Positions 36,907 through 45,869 of a stretch of DNA of 62,603 nucleotides are shown here, in pieces; position 1 is the stretch's first letter; each line of letters opens with the position of its first letter. A program made the position numbers and the translations under genes. Below the pieces are notes generated by a model. The model was not told the DNA's origin. It saw only the letters and a list, made by a program, of their open reading frames with translations, and searched no databases. This DNA is from Streptomyces sp. 7-21 (lineage in GTDB: Bacteria; Actinomycetota; Actinomycetes; Streptomycetales; Streptomycetaceae), in contig NZ_JAERRL010000021.1 in assembly GCF_016741785.1 (NCBI RefSeq), forward strand, positions 1 to 62,603, in the 5' to 3' direction.

Positions 36907-38025
36907 TCAGCGCTCCTTGGCCGCGAGACGCTCCAGCTCCGCCTTCGTCGAGTCGAGCAGCGCGTTCCAGGCCGTCTCGAACTTCTCGACGCCCTCGTCC
37001 TCCAGCTGCTGTACGACCTCGTCGTAGGAGATGCCGAGCTTTTCGACGGCGTCGAGATCGGCGCGGGCCTGCTCGTAGGTGCCCTTGATGGTGTCGCCGG
37101 TGACCTTGCCGTGGTCCTCGGTGGCGGTGAGCGTGGCCTCCGGCATGGTGTTGACGGTGCCGGGGGCGACCAGCTCGGTGACGTACAGCGTGTCCGGGTA
37201 GGCCGGGTCCTTCACGCCGGTCGAGGCCCACAGCGGACGCTGCGGGTTGGCGCCGGCGCGCGACAGCGCCTCCCAGCGGTCGGAGGCGATGACCTCCTCG
37301 TACGCCTGGTAGGCCAGCCGCGCGTTGGCGACGGCCGCCTTGCCGCGCAGCGCCGCGGCCTCGGCCGTGCCCAGCGCGTCGAGGCGCTTGTCGATCTCCG
37401 TGTCCACGCGGGAGACGAAGAACGACGCCACCGAGTGGATCTGCTTCAGGTCCAGGCCCGCGGCGTTCGCCCGCTCCAGCCCGGCCATGTAGGCGTCCAT
37501 CACCTCGCGGTAGCGCTCCAGGGAGAAGATCAGCGTGACGTTGACGCTGATGCCCCGCGCGATGGTCTCGGTGATGGCGGGCAGGCCGGCCCGGGTGGCC
37601 GGGATCTTGATCAGGGTGTTGGGGCGGTCCACCAGCCAGAACAGCTGCTTGGCCTCGGCGACCGTCGCCCGGGTCTGGTGCGCCAGGCGCGGGTCCACCT
37701 CGATGGACACCCAGCCGTCCCGCCCGCCGGTCTCGTCGTACACGGGGCGGAGCACGTCGGCCGCGTCGCGGACGTCGGCGGTGGTGATCATGCGCACCGC
37801 CTCGTCGACCGTGACGCCGCGGGACGCGAGGTCAGCGAGCTGCTCCTCGTAGCCGTCGCCGCCGGAGATGGCCTTCTGGAAGATCGCCGGGTTCGTCGTT
37901 ACGCCGACCACGTGCTGCTGGTCCACCAGCTCGGACAGGTTGCCCGAGGTGATGCGCCGGCGCGACAGGTCGTCCAGCCAGATCGCGACCCCCGCTTCGG
38001 AGAGCCGCTTGAGCGCGTCAGTCAT
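36907..38025 (-). CDS. tal: Transaldolase
   Basis: The 372-residue actinobacterial-type transaldolase has GVTTNPAIFQKAIS near residue 45, the Schiff-base lysine in TLIKIPATRAG, and the ASFFVSRVD segment. It exchanges three-carbon units between sedoheptulose-7-phosphate and glyceraldehyde-3-phosphate. Only 33 bases separate it from the upstream tkt. Confidence 0.95.
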   Translation of the reverse strand: MTDALKRLSEAGVAIWLDDLSRRRITSGNLSELVDQQHVVGVTTNPAIFQKAISGGDGYEEQLADLASRGVTVDEAVRMITTADVRDAADVLRPVYDETGGRDGWVSIEVDPRLAHQTRATVAEAKQLFWLVDRPNTLIKIPATRAGLPAITETIARGISVNVTLIFSLERYREVMDAYMAGLERANAAGLDLKQIHSVASFFVSRVDTEIDKRLDALGTAEAAALRGKAAVANARLAYQAYEEVIASDRWEALSRAGANPQRPLWASTGVKDPAYPDTLYVTELVAPGTVNTMPEATLTATEDHGKVTGDTIKGTYEQARADLDAVEKLGISYDEVVQQLEDEGVEKFETAWNALLDSTKAELERLAAKER

Positions 38026-38058
38026 GGGATTCGGTCTCCTGTTGTCTCGTCTACGGGT

Positions 38059-40137
38059 TCAGCGCTCAGAGGCGGCGATGGATTCCCGGGCGGCCTGGGC
38101 GACCGCCTCAGGCGTGAAGCCGAACTCCCGGAACAGCGTGGCGGCGTCGGCCGAGGCACCGAAGTGCTCCAGCGACACCACGCGGCCGGCGTCGCCCACG
38201 TACCGGTGCCACGACTGGCCGACGGCGGCCTCCACGGCGACGCGCGCCGTGACGTCGGGCGGCAGCACGTGGTCGCGGTACGCCTGATCCTGCTCCTCGA
38301 ACCACTCCAGGCACGGCAGCGACACCACGCGCGCCGGGATGCCTTCCGCCTGGAGCTGCTCGCGGGCCGCGAGCGCCAGCTGCACCTCGGAGCCGGTCGC
38401 CAGCAGCAGCACCCGCGGGGTGCCGCCCTCAGCCTCCGTGTGCACGTAACCGCCCTTGGCGGCGTTCTCGTTGGGCTCGTACACCGGCACGTTCTGCCGC
38501 GTCAGCGCCAGACCGTGCGGGGCCGGGTGAGAGGAGTGGCGGCGAAGTATCTCGCGCCAGGCGATCGCGGTCTCGTTGGCGTCGGCGGGCCGCACCAGGT
38601 TCAGGCCGGGGATCGCGCGCAGCGCCGGGAGGTGCTCGACGGGCTGGTGGGTGGGGCCGTCCTCGCCCAGGCCGATCGAGTCGTGCGTCCACACGTAGGT
38701 GACGGGCAGCTTCATCAGCGCCGCCAGCCGCACCGCGGGCCGCATGTAGTCGGAGAACACCAGGAACGTGCCGCCGTAGACGCGGGTGTTGCCGTGCAGC
38801 GCGATGCCGTTCATGGCCGCGCCCATGGCGTGCTCGCGGATGCCGAAGTGGATGGTGCGGCCGTAGGGGTCGGCCTCCGGCAGCGGGTTGCCCTCGGGCA
38901 GGAACGAGGAGGACGGGTCGATCGTGGTGTTGTTGGAGCCCGCGAGGTCGGCGGAGCCGCCCCACAGCTCGGGGATCACCGCGCCCAGGCTCTTGAGCAC
39001 CTGGCCGGACGCCTTGCGCGTGGCCACCGAGGAGCCGGCGTCGAACACCGGCAGCTCCTTCTCCCAGCCCTCCGGCAGCTGCCCGGCCGCGATCCGGTCG
39101 AACTCGGCGGCGCGCTCGGGGTTGGCGGCACGCCAGGCGGCGAGCCGCTTCTCCCACTCGGCGCGCGCGGTCTGGCCCCGCTCCACGGCGGCGCGGGTGT
39201 GCGCCAGCACCTCGTCCTCGACCTGGAAGTGGCGCTCGGGGTCGAAGCCCAGCACGCGCTTGGTGGCGGCGACCTCCTCCTCGCCCAGCGCGGCGCCGTG
39301 GGCGGCCTCGGTGTTCTGCGCGTTCGGCGCGGGCCAGGCGATGATCGAGCGGGCCGCGACGATGGACGGGCGGCCGGTCTCCTCGCGGGCGGCCTTCAGC
39401 GCCGCGTACACCGCGTGCGGGTCGAGGTCGCCGTTCTCCTTGGGCTCGATGCGCTGCACGTGCCAGCCGTAGGACTCGTAGCGCGCCAGCACGTCTTCGG
39501 AGAAGGCGGTGGCGGTGTCGCCCTCGATGGAGATGTGGTTGTCGTCGTACAGCAGGACCAGGTTGCCCAGCTTCTGGTGCCCGGCCAGGGAGGCCGCCTC
39601 GCTGGCGACACCCTCCTGGAGGCAGCCGTCACCGGCGAAGACCCAGATGGTGTGGTCGAACGGCGACTCGCCGGGGGCCGCCTCCGGGTCGAACAGACCC
39701 CGCTCGTAGCGGGCGGCCATCGCCATGCCCACGGCGTTGCCCAGGCCCTGGCCCAGCGGGCCGGTGGTGGTCTCCACGCCGGCGGTGTGCCCGTATTCGG
39801 GGTGGCCCGGCGTGCGCGAGCCCCAGGTGCGGAACGACTTCAGGTCGTCGAGCTGGAGACCGTACCCGGCGAGGTACAGCTGGATGTACAGCGTCAGGCT
39901 GGTGTGGCCGACGGAGAGCACGAACCGGTCCCTGCCGGTCCAGTCGGGCTCCGACGGGTCATGACGCATCAGCTTCTGGAAGAGCACGTAGGCGGCGGGC
40001 GCCAGGCTCATCGCCGTTCCGGGGTGGCCGTTGCCCACCTTTTGCACGGCGTCCATGGCCAGGACCCGGGCGGTGTCGACCGCCCGGTCGTCCAGGTCGG
40101 TCCAGTCGAGGTCTGAGGTGGTCTTCTTGCTGCTCAC
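38059..40137 (-). CDS. tkt: Transketolase
   Basis: The 692-residue thiamine-diphosphate enzyme shows GNGHPGTAMSLAP, TTTGPLGQGLGNAVGMAMA, the ThDP motif FAGDGCLQEGVASEA ... DDNHISIEGD, and the C-terminal pyrimidine domain with FLVFSDYMRPAVRLAAL and THDSIGLGEDGPTHQP. It moves two-carbon units in the non-oxidative pentose-phosphate pathway. It heads the tkt-tal-zwf-opcA-pgl operon and starts at a GTG. Confidence 0.97.
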   Translation of the reverse strand: MSSKKTTSDLDWTDLDDRAVDTARVLAMDAVQKVGNGHPGTAMSLAPAAYVLFQKLMRHDPSEPDWTGRDRFVLSVGHTSLTLYIQLYLAGYGLQLDDLKSFRTWGSRTPGHPEYGHTAGVETTTGPLGQGLGNAVGMAMAARYERGLFDPEAAPGESPFDHTIWVFAGDGCLQEGVASEAASLAGHQKLGNLVLLYDDNHISIEGDTATAFSEDVLARYESYGWHVQRIEPKENGDLDPHAVYAALKAAREETGRPSIVAARSIIAWPAPNAQNTEAAHGAALGEEEVAATKRVLGFDPERHFQVEDEVLAHTRAAVERGQTARAEWEKRLAAWRAANPERAAEFDRIAAGQLPEGWEKELPVFDAGSSVATRKASGQVLKSLGAVIPELWGGSADLAGSNNTTIDPSSSFLPEGNPLPEADPYGRTIHFGIREHAMGAAMNGIALHGNTRVYGGTFLVFSDYMRPAVRLAALMKLPVTYVWTHDSIGLGEDGPTHQPVEHLPALRAIPGLNLVRPADANETAIAWREILRRHSSHPAPHGLALTRQNVPVYEPNENAAKGGYVHTEAEGGTPRVLLLATGSEVQLALAAREQLQAEGIPARVVSLPCLEWFEEQDQAYRDHVLPPDVTARVAVEAAVGQSWHRYVGDAGRVVSLEHFGASADAATLFREFGFTPEAVAQAARESIAASER

Positions 40138-40507
40138 CCTGCGTCAGGGCTCCTCTCCGCAACTATCGCGTACGACCGGGCTGCGCTCTCTCCAGGCCGG
40201 TGTACGACTCGCTTCGCCTGACAGCACTGGCAGGTGCACCGGCGCCTTCGAGCCTACCGCCCGCCCCCTGACGTACCCGGGGCGCGGCGACGGCTACCGG
40301 ACTGCCCGGGCACACCGGTTCCGCCACGCGGCCACGGCACGCCCGACCCCGGCGGCGGGCGGCGGCCCGGGGCCGTCTAAAGTGACGTGGTACGCGCGAG
40401 CTCTTACCTGCGGTTCCGCAGCCGTTCCTCCGGGACCGGCGCAGGCCGAGCCCGCAGCCATCCGCCCGCAGCGCAAGTCGCTGACGTTCGCACTACCAGG
40501 GGTGTCC
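40138..40507. other. Divergent intergenic region tkt / ctaB
   Basis: This 370-base region has no supported gene. A TAAAGT element at 40378-40383 could be a -10 for ctaB and a GATAGT-like element near 40163-40168 (minus) one for tkt; neither has a convincing -35. The plus-strand frame leading into ctaB from 40031 is non-coding in character. Confidence 0.35.
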
Positions 40508-41461
40508 GTGACGGCCGTCGATTCCCGTTCCGTGGCGAAGCCCGGCACCGGGCCCGGCCCGGCTCCGGCGCACCTGTCGGCGGCCGACCGGTGCAAGGCG
40601 TTCCTCGCACTGACCAAGCCGCGCATCATCGAGCTGCTGCTGATCACCACCGTGCCCGTGATGTTCCTCGCGGAACAGGGCGTGCCGGACCTGTGGCTCG
40701 TGCTGGCCACGTGCCTGGGCGGATACATGTCGGCGGGCGGCGCCAACGCGCTGAACATGTACCTGGACCGCGACATCGACGCCCTGATGGACCGCACCCG
40801 CAACCGGCCGCTGGTCACCGGCGCGGTCAGCCCGCGGGAGTGCCTGGTCTTCGGCGTCGGTCTCGCCGTGGTTTCCACGGCGTGGTTCGGGCTGACGGTG
40901 AACTGGGTCTCGGCGGCGCTGTCGCTGAGCGCACTGCTGTTCTACGTGCTGGTGTACACGGCCTGGCTCAAGCGGCGGACCGCACAGAACATCGTGTGGG
41001 GCGGCATCGCCGGGTGCATGCCGGTGCTGATCGGCTGGTCCTCGGTGACGGGCACCGTCTCGTGGGCCGCGGTCGTGCTGTTCCTGGTCATCTTCTTCTG
41101 GACGCCCCCGCACTACTGGCCGCTGTCGATGCGGGTGAAGGAGGACTACGCCCGGGTCAAGGTGCCGATGCTGCCGGTCATCGCGGCCCGCACGGTCGTG
41201 GCGCGGCAGATCGTGCTCTACAGCTGGGCCATGGTCGCCGTCTCCCTGACGCTGTGGCCGCTGGGCTACGTTGGCTGGTTCTACACGGTCGTCGCGGCGG
41301 CGGCGGGCGGCTGGTGGCTGTACGAGGCGCACGCGCTGCGGGCCCGGGCCCGGGCGGGCGTCGGCGGCGCCAAGCTGAAGGAGATGCGGCTGTTCCACTA
41401 CTCCATCAGCTACATCTCGCTGCTCTTCCTCGCCGTCGCCCTCGACCCGTTCCTCAGCTGA
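40508..41461 (+). CDS. ctaB: Haem o synthase (protohaem IX farnesyltransferase)
   Basis: The 317-residue membrane enzyme has about eight to nine helices and the UbiA-family aspartate motifs NMYLDRDIDALMDRT and YTAWLKRRT. KPRIIELLLITTVPVMFLA and FFWTPPHYWPLSM are diagnostic of CtaB. It adds a farnesyl group to haem b for the aa3 oxidase. The GTG at 40508 (VTAVDSRS) matches the family. ctaA, the next step, lies 0.6 kb downstream on the other strand. Confidence 0.95.
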   Translation: MTAVDSRSVAKPGTGPGPAPAHLSAADRCKAFLALTKPRIIELLLITTVPVMFLAEQGVPDLWLVLATCLGGYMSAGGANALNMYLDRDIDALMDRTRNRPLVTGAVSPRECLVFGVGLAVVSTAWFGLTVNWVSAALSLSALLFYVLVYTAWLKRRTAQNIVWGGIAGCMPVLIGWSSVTGTVSWAAVVLFLVIFFWTPPHYWPLSMRVKEDYARVKVPMLPVIAARTVVARQIVLYSWAMVAVSLTLWPLGYVGWFYTVVAAAAGGWWLYEAHALRARARAGVGGAKLKEMRLFHYSISYISLLFLAVALDPFLS

Positions 41462-41510
41462 CCAGCCCCCGGCCGGCTTTCCGACGAGGCTCTCCGACGA
41501 GGAGGATTCC

Positions 41511-41801
41511 ATGGCACGCGATCTCACCGGCAGCGTCCGCGCCTTCGCCGCCGCGCACGGCGGCGCCGAGGGCCACCTCGCGTATCTCGGCGCCCGCGGC
41601 TACCGGCTGGTGCTGGTCGGCCAGGACGGGGCGTGGGGCGACCTGGTGGCTCCTGGCCGCGAGGAGCTGGCGGAGGCGGCCGCGCGGGCCGGGGTGGAAC
41701 TGCGCGAGGAGCTGTCGGGCGACCTGGCCGGGCGGATGCGCACGGGCAGCTACGAGTGGCGGCGCATGGCGGGCTCCCAGCTCACCGGCGCCCGGGGCTG
41801 A
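41511..41801 (+). CDS. Small conserved hypothetical protein
   Basis: The 96-residue soluble protein (MARDLTGSVRAFAAAHGG...) has mixed alpha/beta character, with a YRLVLVGQDGAWGDLV hairpin, and no motif I can name. The ribosome site GAGGAGG is strong and seven bases from the ATG. It follows ctaB by 49 bases and may be co-transcribed. Function is unknown. Confidence 0.65.
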   Translation: MARDLTGSVRAFAAAHGGAEGHLAYLGARGYRLVLVGQDGAWGDLVAPGREELAEAAARAGVELREELSGDLAGRMRTGSYEWRRMAGSQLTGARG

Positions 41802-41862
41802 GGCGCCTCCCGCTGCCTGCTGCCCGGCCCTTCCGGCTGCCGTGGTTCCGCCCCGTGAAGCG

Positions 41863-41906
41863 CCTGCGTTCTGCCCCTCCGGCCCCTGCGTTCTGCCCCT
41901 CCGGCC
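41863..41906. repeat. Perfect tandem duplication of a 22-bp unit
   Basis: Positions 41863-41884 and 41885-41906 are identical, beginning CCTGCGTTCTGCCCC. The repeat lies in non-coding sequence between the small hypothetical gene and ctaA. Confidence 0.8.
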
Positions 41907-41993
41907 GCTGCCGCGCTGCCCTCCCGGGCACTCCGCCGCCGCACGGGCGCCGGCATGACACCGGTCCGCGTGGGGCAGCGCCGGGCCGGACAG

Positions 41994-42029
41994 GCGTGAG
42001 GGCCAGCGTGAGGGTCAGCGTGAGGGTCA
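41994..42029. repeat. Three tandem 12-bp units at the ctaA 3' end
   Basis: Units at 41994-42005, 42006-42017 and 42018-42029 read GCGTGAGGG(C/T)CA. The last unit contains the ctaA stop codon (TCA on plus at 42027-42029), so slippage here only multiplies stops. Confidence 0.75.
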
Positions 42030-43028
42030 GGGGGCGGCCGGCGTGGCCGGCGCGCGCGTGGCGGCCGCGGCGCGGGCCGGCCCGGTGCCGGGTGCGGCCT
42101 CGGCCCGCTCCCGCGTGGACAGCAGCAGGCGCAGCGCGGCGATCCACACCAGCGTCGAGCCGAACAGGTGGAAGCCCACCAGCCACGCCGGTTCGTCCAG
42201 CGCGTACTGGACGTACCCGATGACGCCCTGGGCCACCAGCACGGCCAGCAGCTCCCTGGCCCGGGCCCGCGGCCCGCTGGGGGCGTCCACGATCCGCAGC
42301 AGGACCCACAGAGCGAGCGTGCCGAGCACCACCAGCCAGGCCAGCGCGGAGTGGACGCGGGTGATGGCCTCCCAGTCGAACGGCATGCGGCTGATGTCGC
42401 CGTCGTCGCCCGAGTGCTGGCCGCTGCCGGTCACCGCCGTGCCGACCACGAGCAGCGCCCCGGCCAGCAGCGTCAGGCCCAGCGCGGCGCGGCGCACCGG
42501 CACCCCCACCAGCGGGCGCGGCGCCGCGTCACCCTCGCGGGCGCGCAGCCAGGCCACGGTGGTCGCCGTGACCAGTGCCATGGCCGCCAGGAAGTGGGAG
42601 GCCACTATGTACGGGTTGAGCCCGGTCAGCACGGTGATGCCGCCGATGATGCCGTTGCTCGCCACGATCCAGAACTGGAGCCAGCCGAGCCGCGTCAGGC
42701 TCCGGCGGCGCGGCTTGGCCGACCGGGCGGTGATGATGAACCAGCCGACCGCCGCGCAGACCACGTAGGACATCAGGCGGTTGCCGAATTCGATCGCCCC
42801 GTGGATGCCCATCTCGGAGGTGGCGACGAGGCTGTCGTCCGAGCACTTGGGCCAGGTGTCGCACCCCAGGCCCGAGCCGGTGAGCCGGACGGCGCCGCCC
42901 GTGATGACGATGAGCACGCTCATCGCGAGCGCGGTGAGGGCCGCCCGGCGCACCGTCTCGGGGCGGGAGGTGTAGCGCGCGGCGATGTACGCCAGGGGGT
43001 TGCGCGCGGCTTTCGACAGTTCCGGCAT
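42027..43028 (-). CDS. ctaA: Haem A synthase (COX15/CtaA family)
   Basis: The 333-residue protein has eight predicted helices. It carries TGGAVRLTGSGLGCDTWPKC, the conserved His in HGAIEFGNRLMS, SHFLAAMALV, VHSALAWLVVLG and FHLFGSTLVW, which supply the haem-ligand histidines of the CtaA fold. It oxidises the C8 methyl of haem o to give haem a. The C-terminus is an Ala/Pro-rich tail. ATG 43028 is used; an in-frame GTG at 43037 is equally unsupported by a ribosome site. Confidence 0.93.
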   Translation of the reverse strand: MPELSKAARNPLAYIAARYTSRPETVRRAALTALAMSVLIVITGGAVRLTGSGLGCDTWPKCSDDSLVATSEMGIHGAIEFGNRLMSYVVCAAVGWFIITARSAKPRRRSLTRLGWLQFWIVASNGIIGGITVLTGLNPYIVASHFLAAMALVTATTVAWLRAREGDAAPRPLVGVPVRRAALGLTLLAGALLVVGTAVTGSGQHSGDDGDISRMPFDWEAITRVHSALAWLVVLGTLALWVLLRIVDAPSGPRARARELLAVLVAQGVIGYVQYALDEPAWLVGFHLFGSTLVWIAALRLLLSTRERAEAAPGTGPARAAAATRAPATPAAP

Positions 43029-43079
43029 AAAAGGCACACGCTCATGGTAGGCCCGAGCTTGTGCGTGTTTTCACGAGGG

Positions 43080-43912
43080 TCACTCCCAGCGGAAGAACCG
43101 GGCCGCGGCGGCCAGTGACGGCACCGCCCAGGCGGCCAGCACCCCGGCGTTCCCCCAGGGCATGCCCGCGCCCTCGCGCAGCACCTCGCGCAGCCCTTCC
43201 GCCAGGGCGGTGAGCGGCAGCAGCTCCAGCGCGCCCCGCACGCCGGAGGGGAAGTCCGCGAGCGGGATGACCACGCCGCCGCCGACGAGCAGCAGCACGA
43301 AGACCAGGTTGGCCGCCGCCAGCGTGGCCTCGGCGCGCAGCGTCCCGGCCATCAGCAGCCCCAGCCCTGAGCAGGCGGCCGTGCCGAGCAGCATCAGCGC
43401 CGCCGCCGCGACCGGGCTGCCCTGCGGTGACCAGCCGAGCGACAGGGCCGCCACCGTCAGCAGCGCCGTCTGCAGCAGCAGCACGACCAGCACCGCACCG
43501 GTCTTGCCGCACATCAGTGCCCACCGCGGCAGCGGGGAGGCGCCGAGCCGCTTGAGCACGCCGTAGCGGCGCTCGTACCCGGTGGCGATGGCCTGGCCGG
43601 TGAAGGCCGTGGAGAGCACCGCGAGCGCCAGCACGCCGGGCGCCATGAAGTCCACCCGGCCGCCGCGCCCCTCGTTCATACCGTCGATGATGTCGGCGCC
43701 GCTGAAGACGACGAGGAGCAGCGCGGGGATCACGATCGTGAGCAGCAGCTGCTCGCCGTGGCGCAGCAGCATCCGCGTCTCGAGGGCGGTCTGCGCGGCG
43801 ATCATGCGGGGCAGCGGCGCGGCGCCGGGCCGGGGCGTGTACCGGCCGGCGGCTCCTCCTGTGCCGGGACGCCCCTCGCGGCCCGGCTCGCGCGGTGAGG
43901 GCGGTGGGGCGG

Positions 43913-43916
<4 letters not shown>
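43080..43916 (-). CDS. ABC-2 type transporter permease
   Basis: The 278-residue protein has a Pro/Arg-rich cytoplasmic N-terminus and six hydrophobic helices (about residues 60-85, 100-125, 140-170, 175-200, 205-230, 250-275). It resembles the DrrB/ABC-2 exporter family. The ATP-binding partner overlaps it by four bases. The pair sits between ctaA and the divergent sufR, as related ABC genes do next to sufR in mycobacteria. A role in haem or iron-cofactor handling is inference. Confidence 0.85.
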
Positions 43917-44845
<929 letters not shown>

Positions 44846-44930
44846 GCCCGAAGTGTAGGAAGCACCGGCGGGGGAGACCGCGGGCGGGGTGCTCCCCAGG
44901 GGGCGGCGGGCCGGCGGGATGGGCCGGCCG

Positions 44931-44946
44931 GTTAGGGTCGCCTAAC
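44931..44946. promoter_or_regulatory. Inverted repeat GTTAGG-N4-CCTAAC (iron-box-like)
   Basis: The repeat is perfect and lies between the ABC ATPase and sufR starts. TTAGG-N4-CCTAA equals the inner part of the DtxR/IdeR/DmdR iron box (TTAGGTTAGSCTAACCTAA), but the outer left half is absent. Iron control of one or both divergent units is therefore plausible but unproven. Confidence 0.45.
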
Positions 44947-45004
44947 GTGACGAACGGCATTCCGGCTGGTCAGGAGCTGGCTTGCTCGTGTCCTTCGAAT
45001 TACG

Positions 45005-45018
45005 CAACAATGACGTTG
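45005..45018 (+). promoter_or_regulatory. SufR operator (CAAC-N6-GTTG) overlapping the sufR start
   Basis: CAAC at 45005-45008 and GTTG at 45015-45018 are separated by six bases. The last G is the first base of the GTG start of sufR. The same motif, as I recall, was reported for SufR of Streptomyces avermitilis. It indicates autorepression of the suf operon from a leaderless or nearly leaderless transcript; TTGCTC at 44982-44987 is a possible -35. Confidence 0.75.
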
Positions 45019-45869
45019 TGAAAAAGGCGAGCGAGCGGCGCGACGAGCCGGTGGCCAAGGGTGCCACCGGCGCTTCGGGCCTGCCCGCGGCCCTGGAGGA
45101 GCAGCACGGCACGCGGCAGCGCGTGGCCCGTTCGATCCTCGACCACGGTCCGTCCACGGCGGCCGAGCTGGCCGACCGGCTGGAGCTGACGCAGGCCGCG
45201 GTGCGCCGTCACCTCGACGCGCTCACCGCGGAGGGCGTCGTCGAGCCCCGCGAGAAGCGGGTCTACGGCTCGCGGGGCCGCGGCCGTCCGGCGCGGGTGT
45301 TCGCGCTGACCGACTGCGGCAGGGACGCCTTCGACCACGCCTATGACGAACTCGCCGTCGAGGCGCTGCGCTGGATCGAGCAGTCCGCCGGCGGCGGGTC
45401 CCGGGGCGCGGCGGCCGTGATGGCGTTCGCCCGCGCCAGGGCCGCGGCCCAGGCGGAGCAGTACCGCCCGCACGTCGAGCGGGCCGCTCCCGGGGACCGG
45501 ACCAGGGCGCTGGCCGAGGCCCTGACCCGCCACGGCTACTCGGCGACGGCGCGCGCCGCACCGGCCCCGGCAACGGCGGGGCAGCAGCTGTGCCAGCATC
45601 ACTGCCCGGTGGCGCACGCCGCCGAGCGGTACCCGCAGCTGTGCGAGGCGGAGACCGAGGTGTTCTCCGCGCTGCTGGGCAGCCACGTGCAGCGCCTGGC
45701 CACCATCGCCCATGGCGACGGCGTCTGCACCACGTTTGTCCCCGAGTCTGTCCCGGAGTCCGTCCCCGGGTCCGCTGCGGCCCCGTCGTCACAACGGCCT
45801 TCCTCACACAGACCGTCCGCACCCAAGACCACCGCATCAGCACGTAACGCCGGGAGGAACCCCGCATGA
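45018..45869 (+). CDS. sufR: Iron-sulphur cluster biosynthesis repressor SufR
   Basis: The 283-residue protein has an N-terminal DeoR/ArsR-like winged helix (ILDHGPSTAAELADRLELTQAAVRRHLDALTAEGVVEPRE) and a C-terminal Cys/His cluster, LCQHHCPVAHAAERYPQLCEAE, that should hold a 4Fe-4S cluster. In other actinobacteria the cluster-loaded form represses suf. A disordered Ser/Pro-rich tail of about 45 residues follows. The stop overlaps the sufB start (ATGA). The GTG at 45018 is favoured because the operator ends there and the upstream frame has no ribosome site. Confidence 0.92.
   Translation: MKKASERRDEPVAKGATGASGLPAALEEQHGTRQRVARSILDHGPSTAAELADRLELTQAAVRRHLDALTAEGVVEPREKRVYGSRGRGRPARVFALTDCGRDAFDHAYDELAVEALRWIEQSAGGGSRGAAAVMAFARARAAAQAEQYRPHVERAAPGDRTRALAEALTRHGYSATARAAPAPATAGQQLCQHHCPVAHAAERYPQLCEAETEVFSALLGSHVQRLATIAHGDGVCTTFVPESVPESVPGSAAAPSSQRPSSHRPSAPKTTASARNAGRNPA

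Noticed and set aside
36634..40116. A 1160-codon open frame on the plus strand opposite zwf, tal and tkt
   Set aside because: It is the high-GC antisense shadow of three well-conserved enzymes. Its translation is Arg/Gly/Val/His-rich without motifs.
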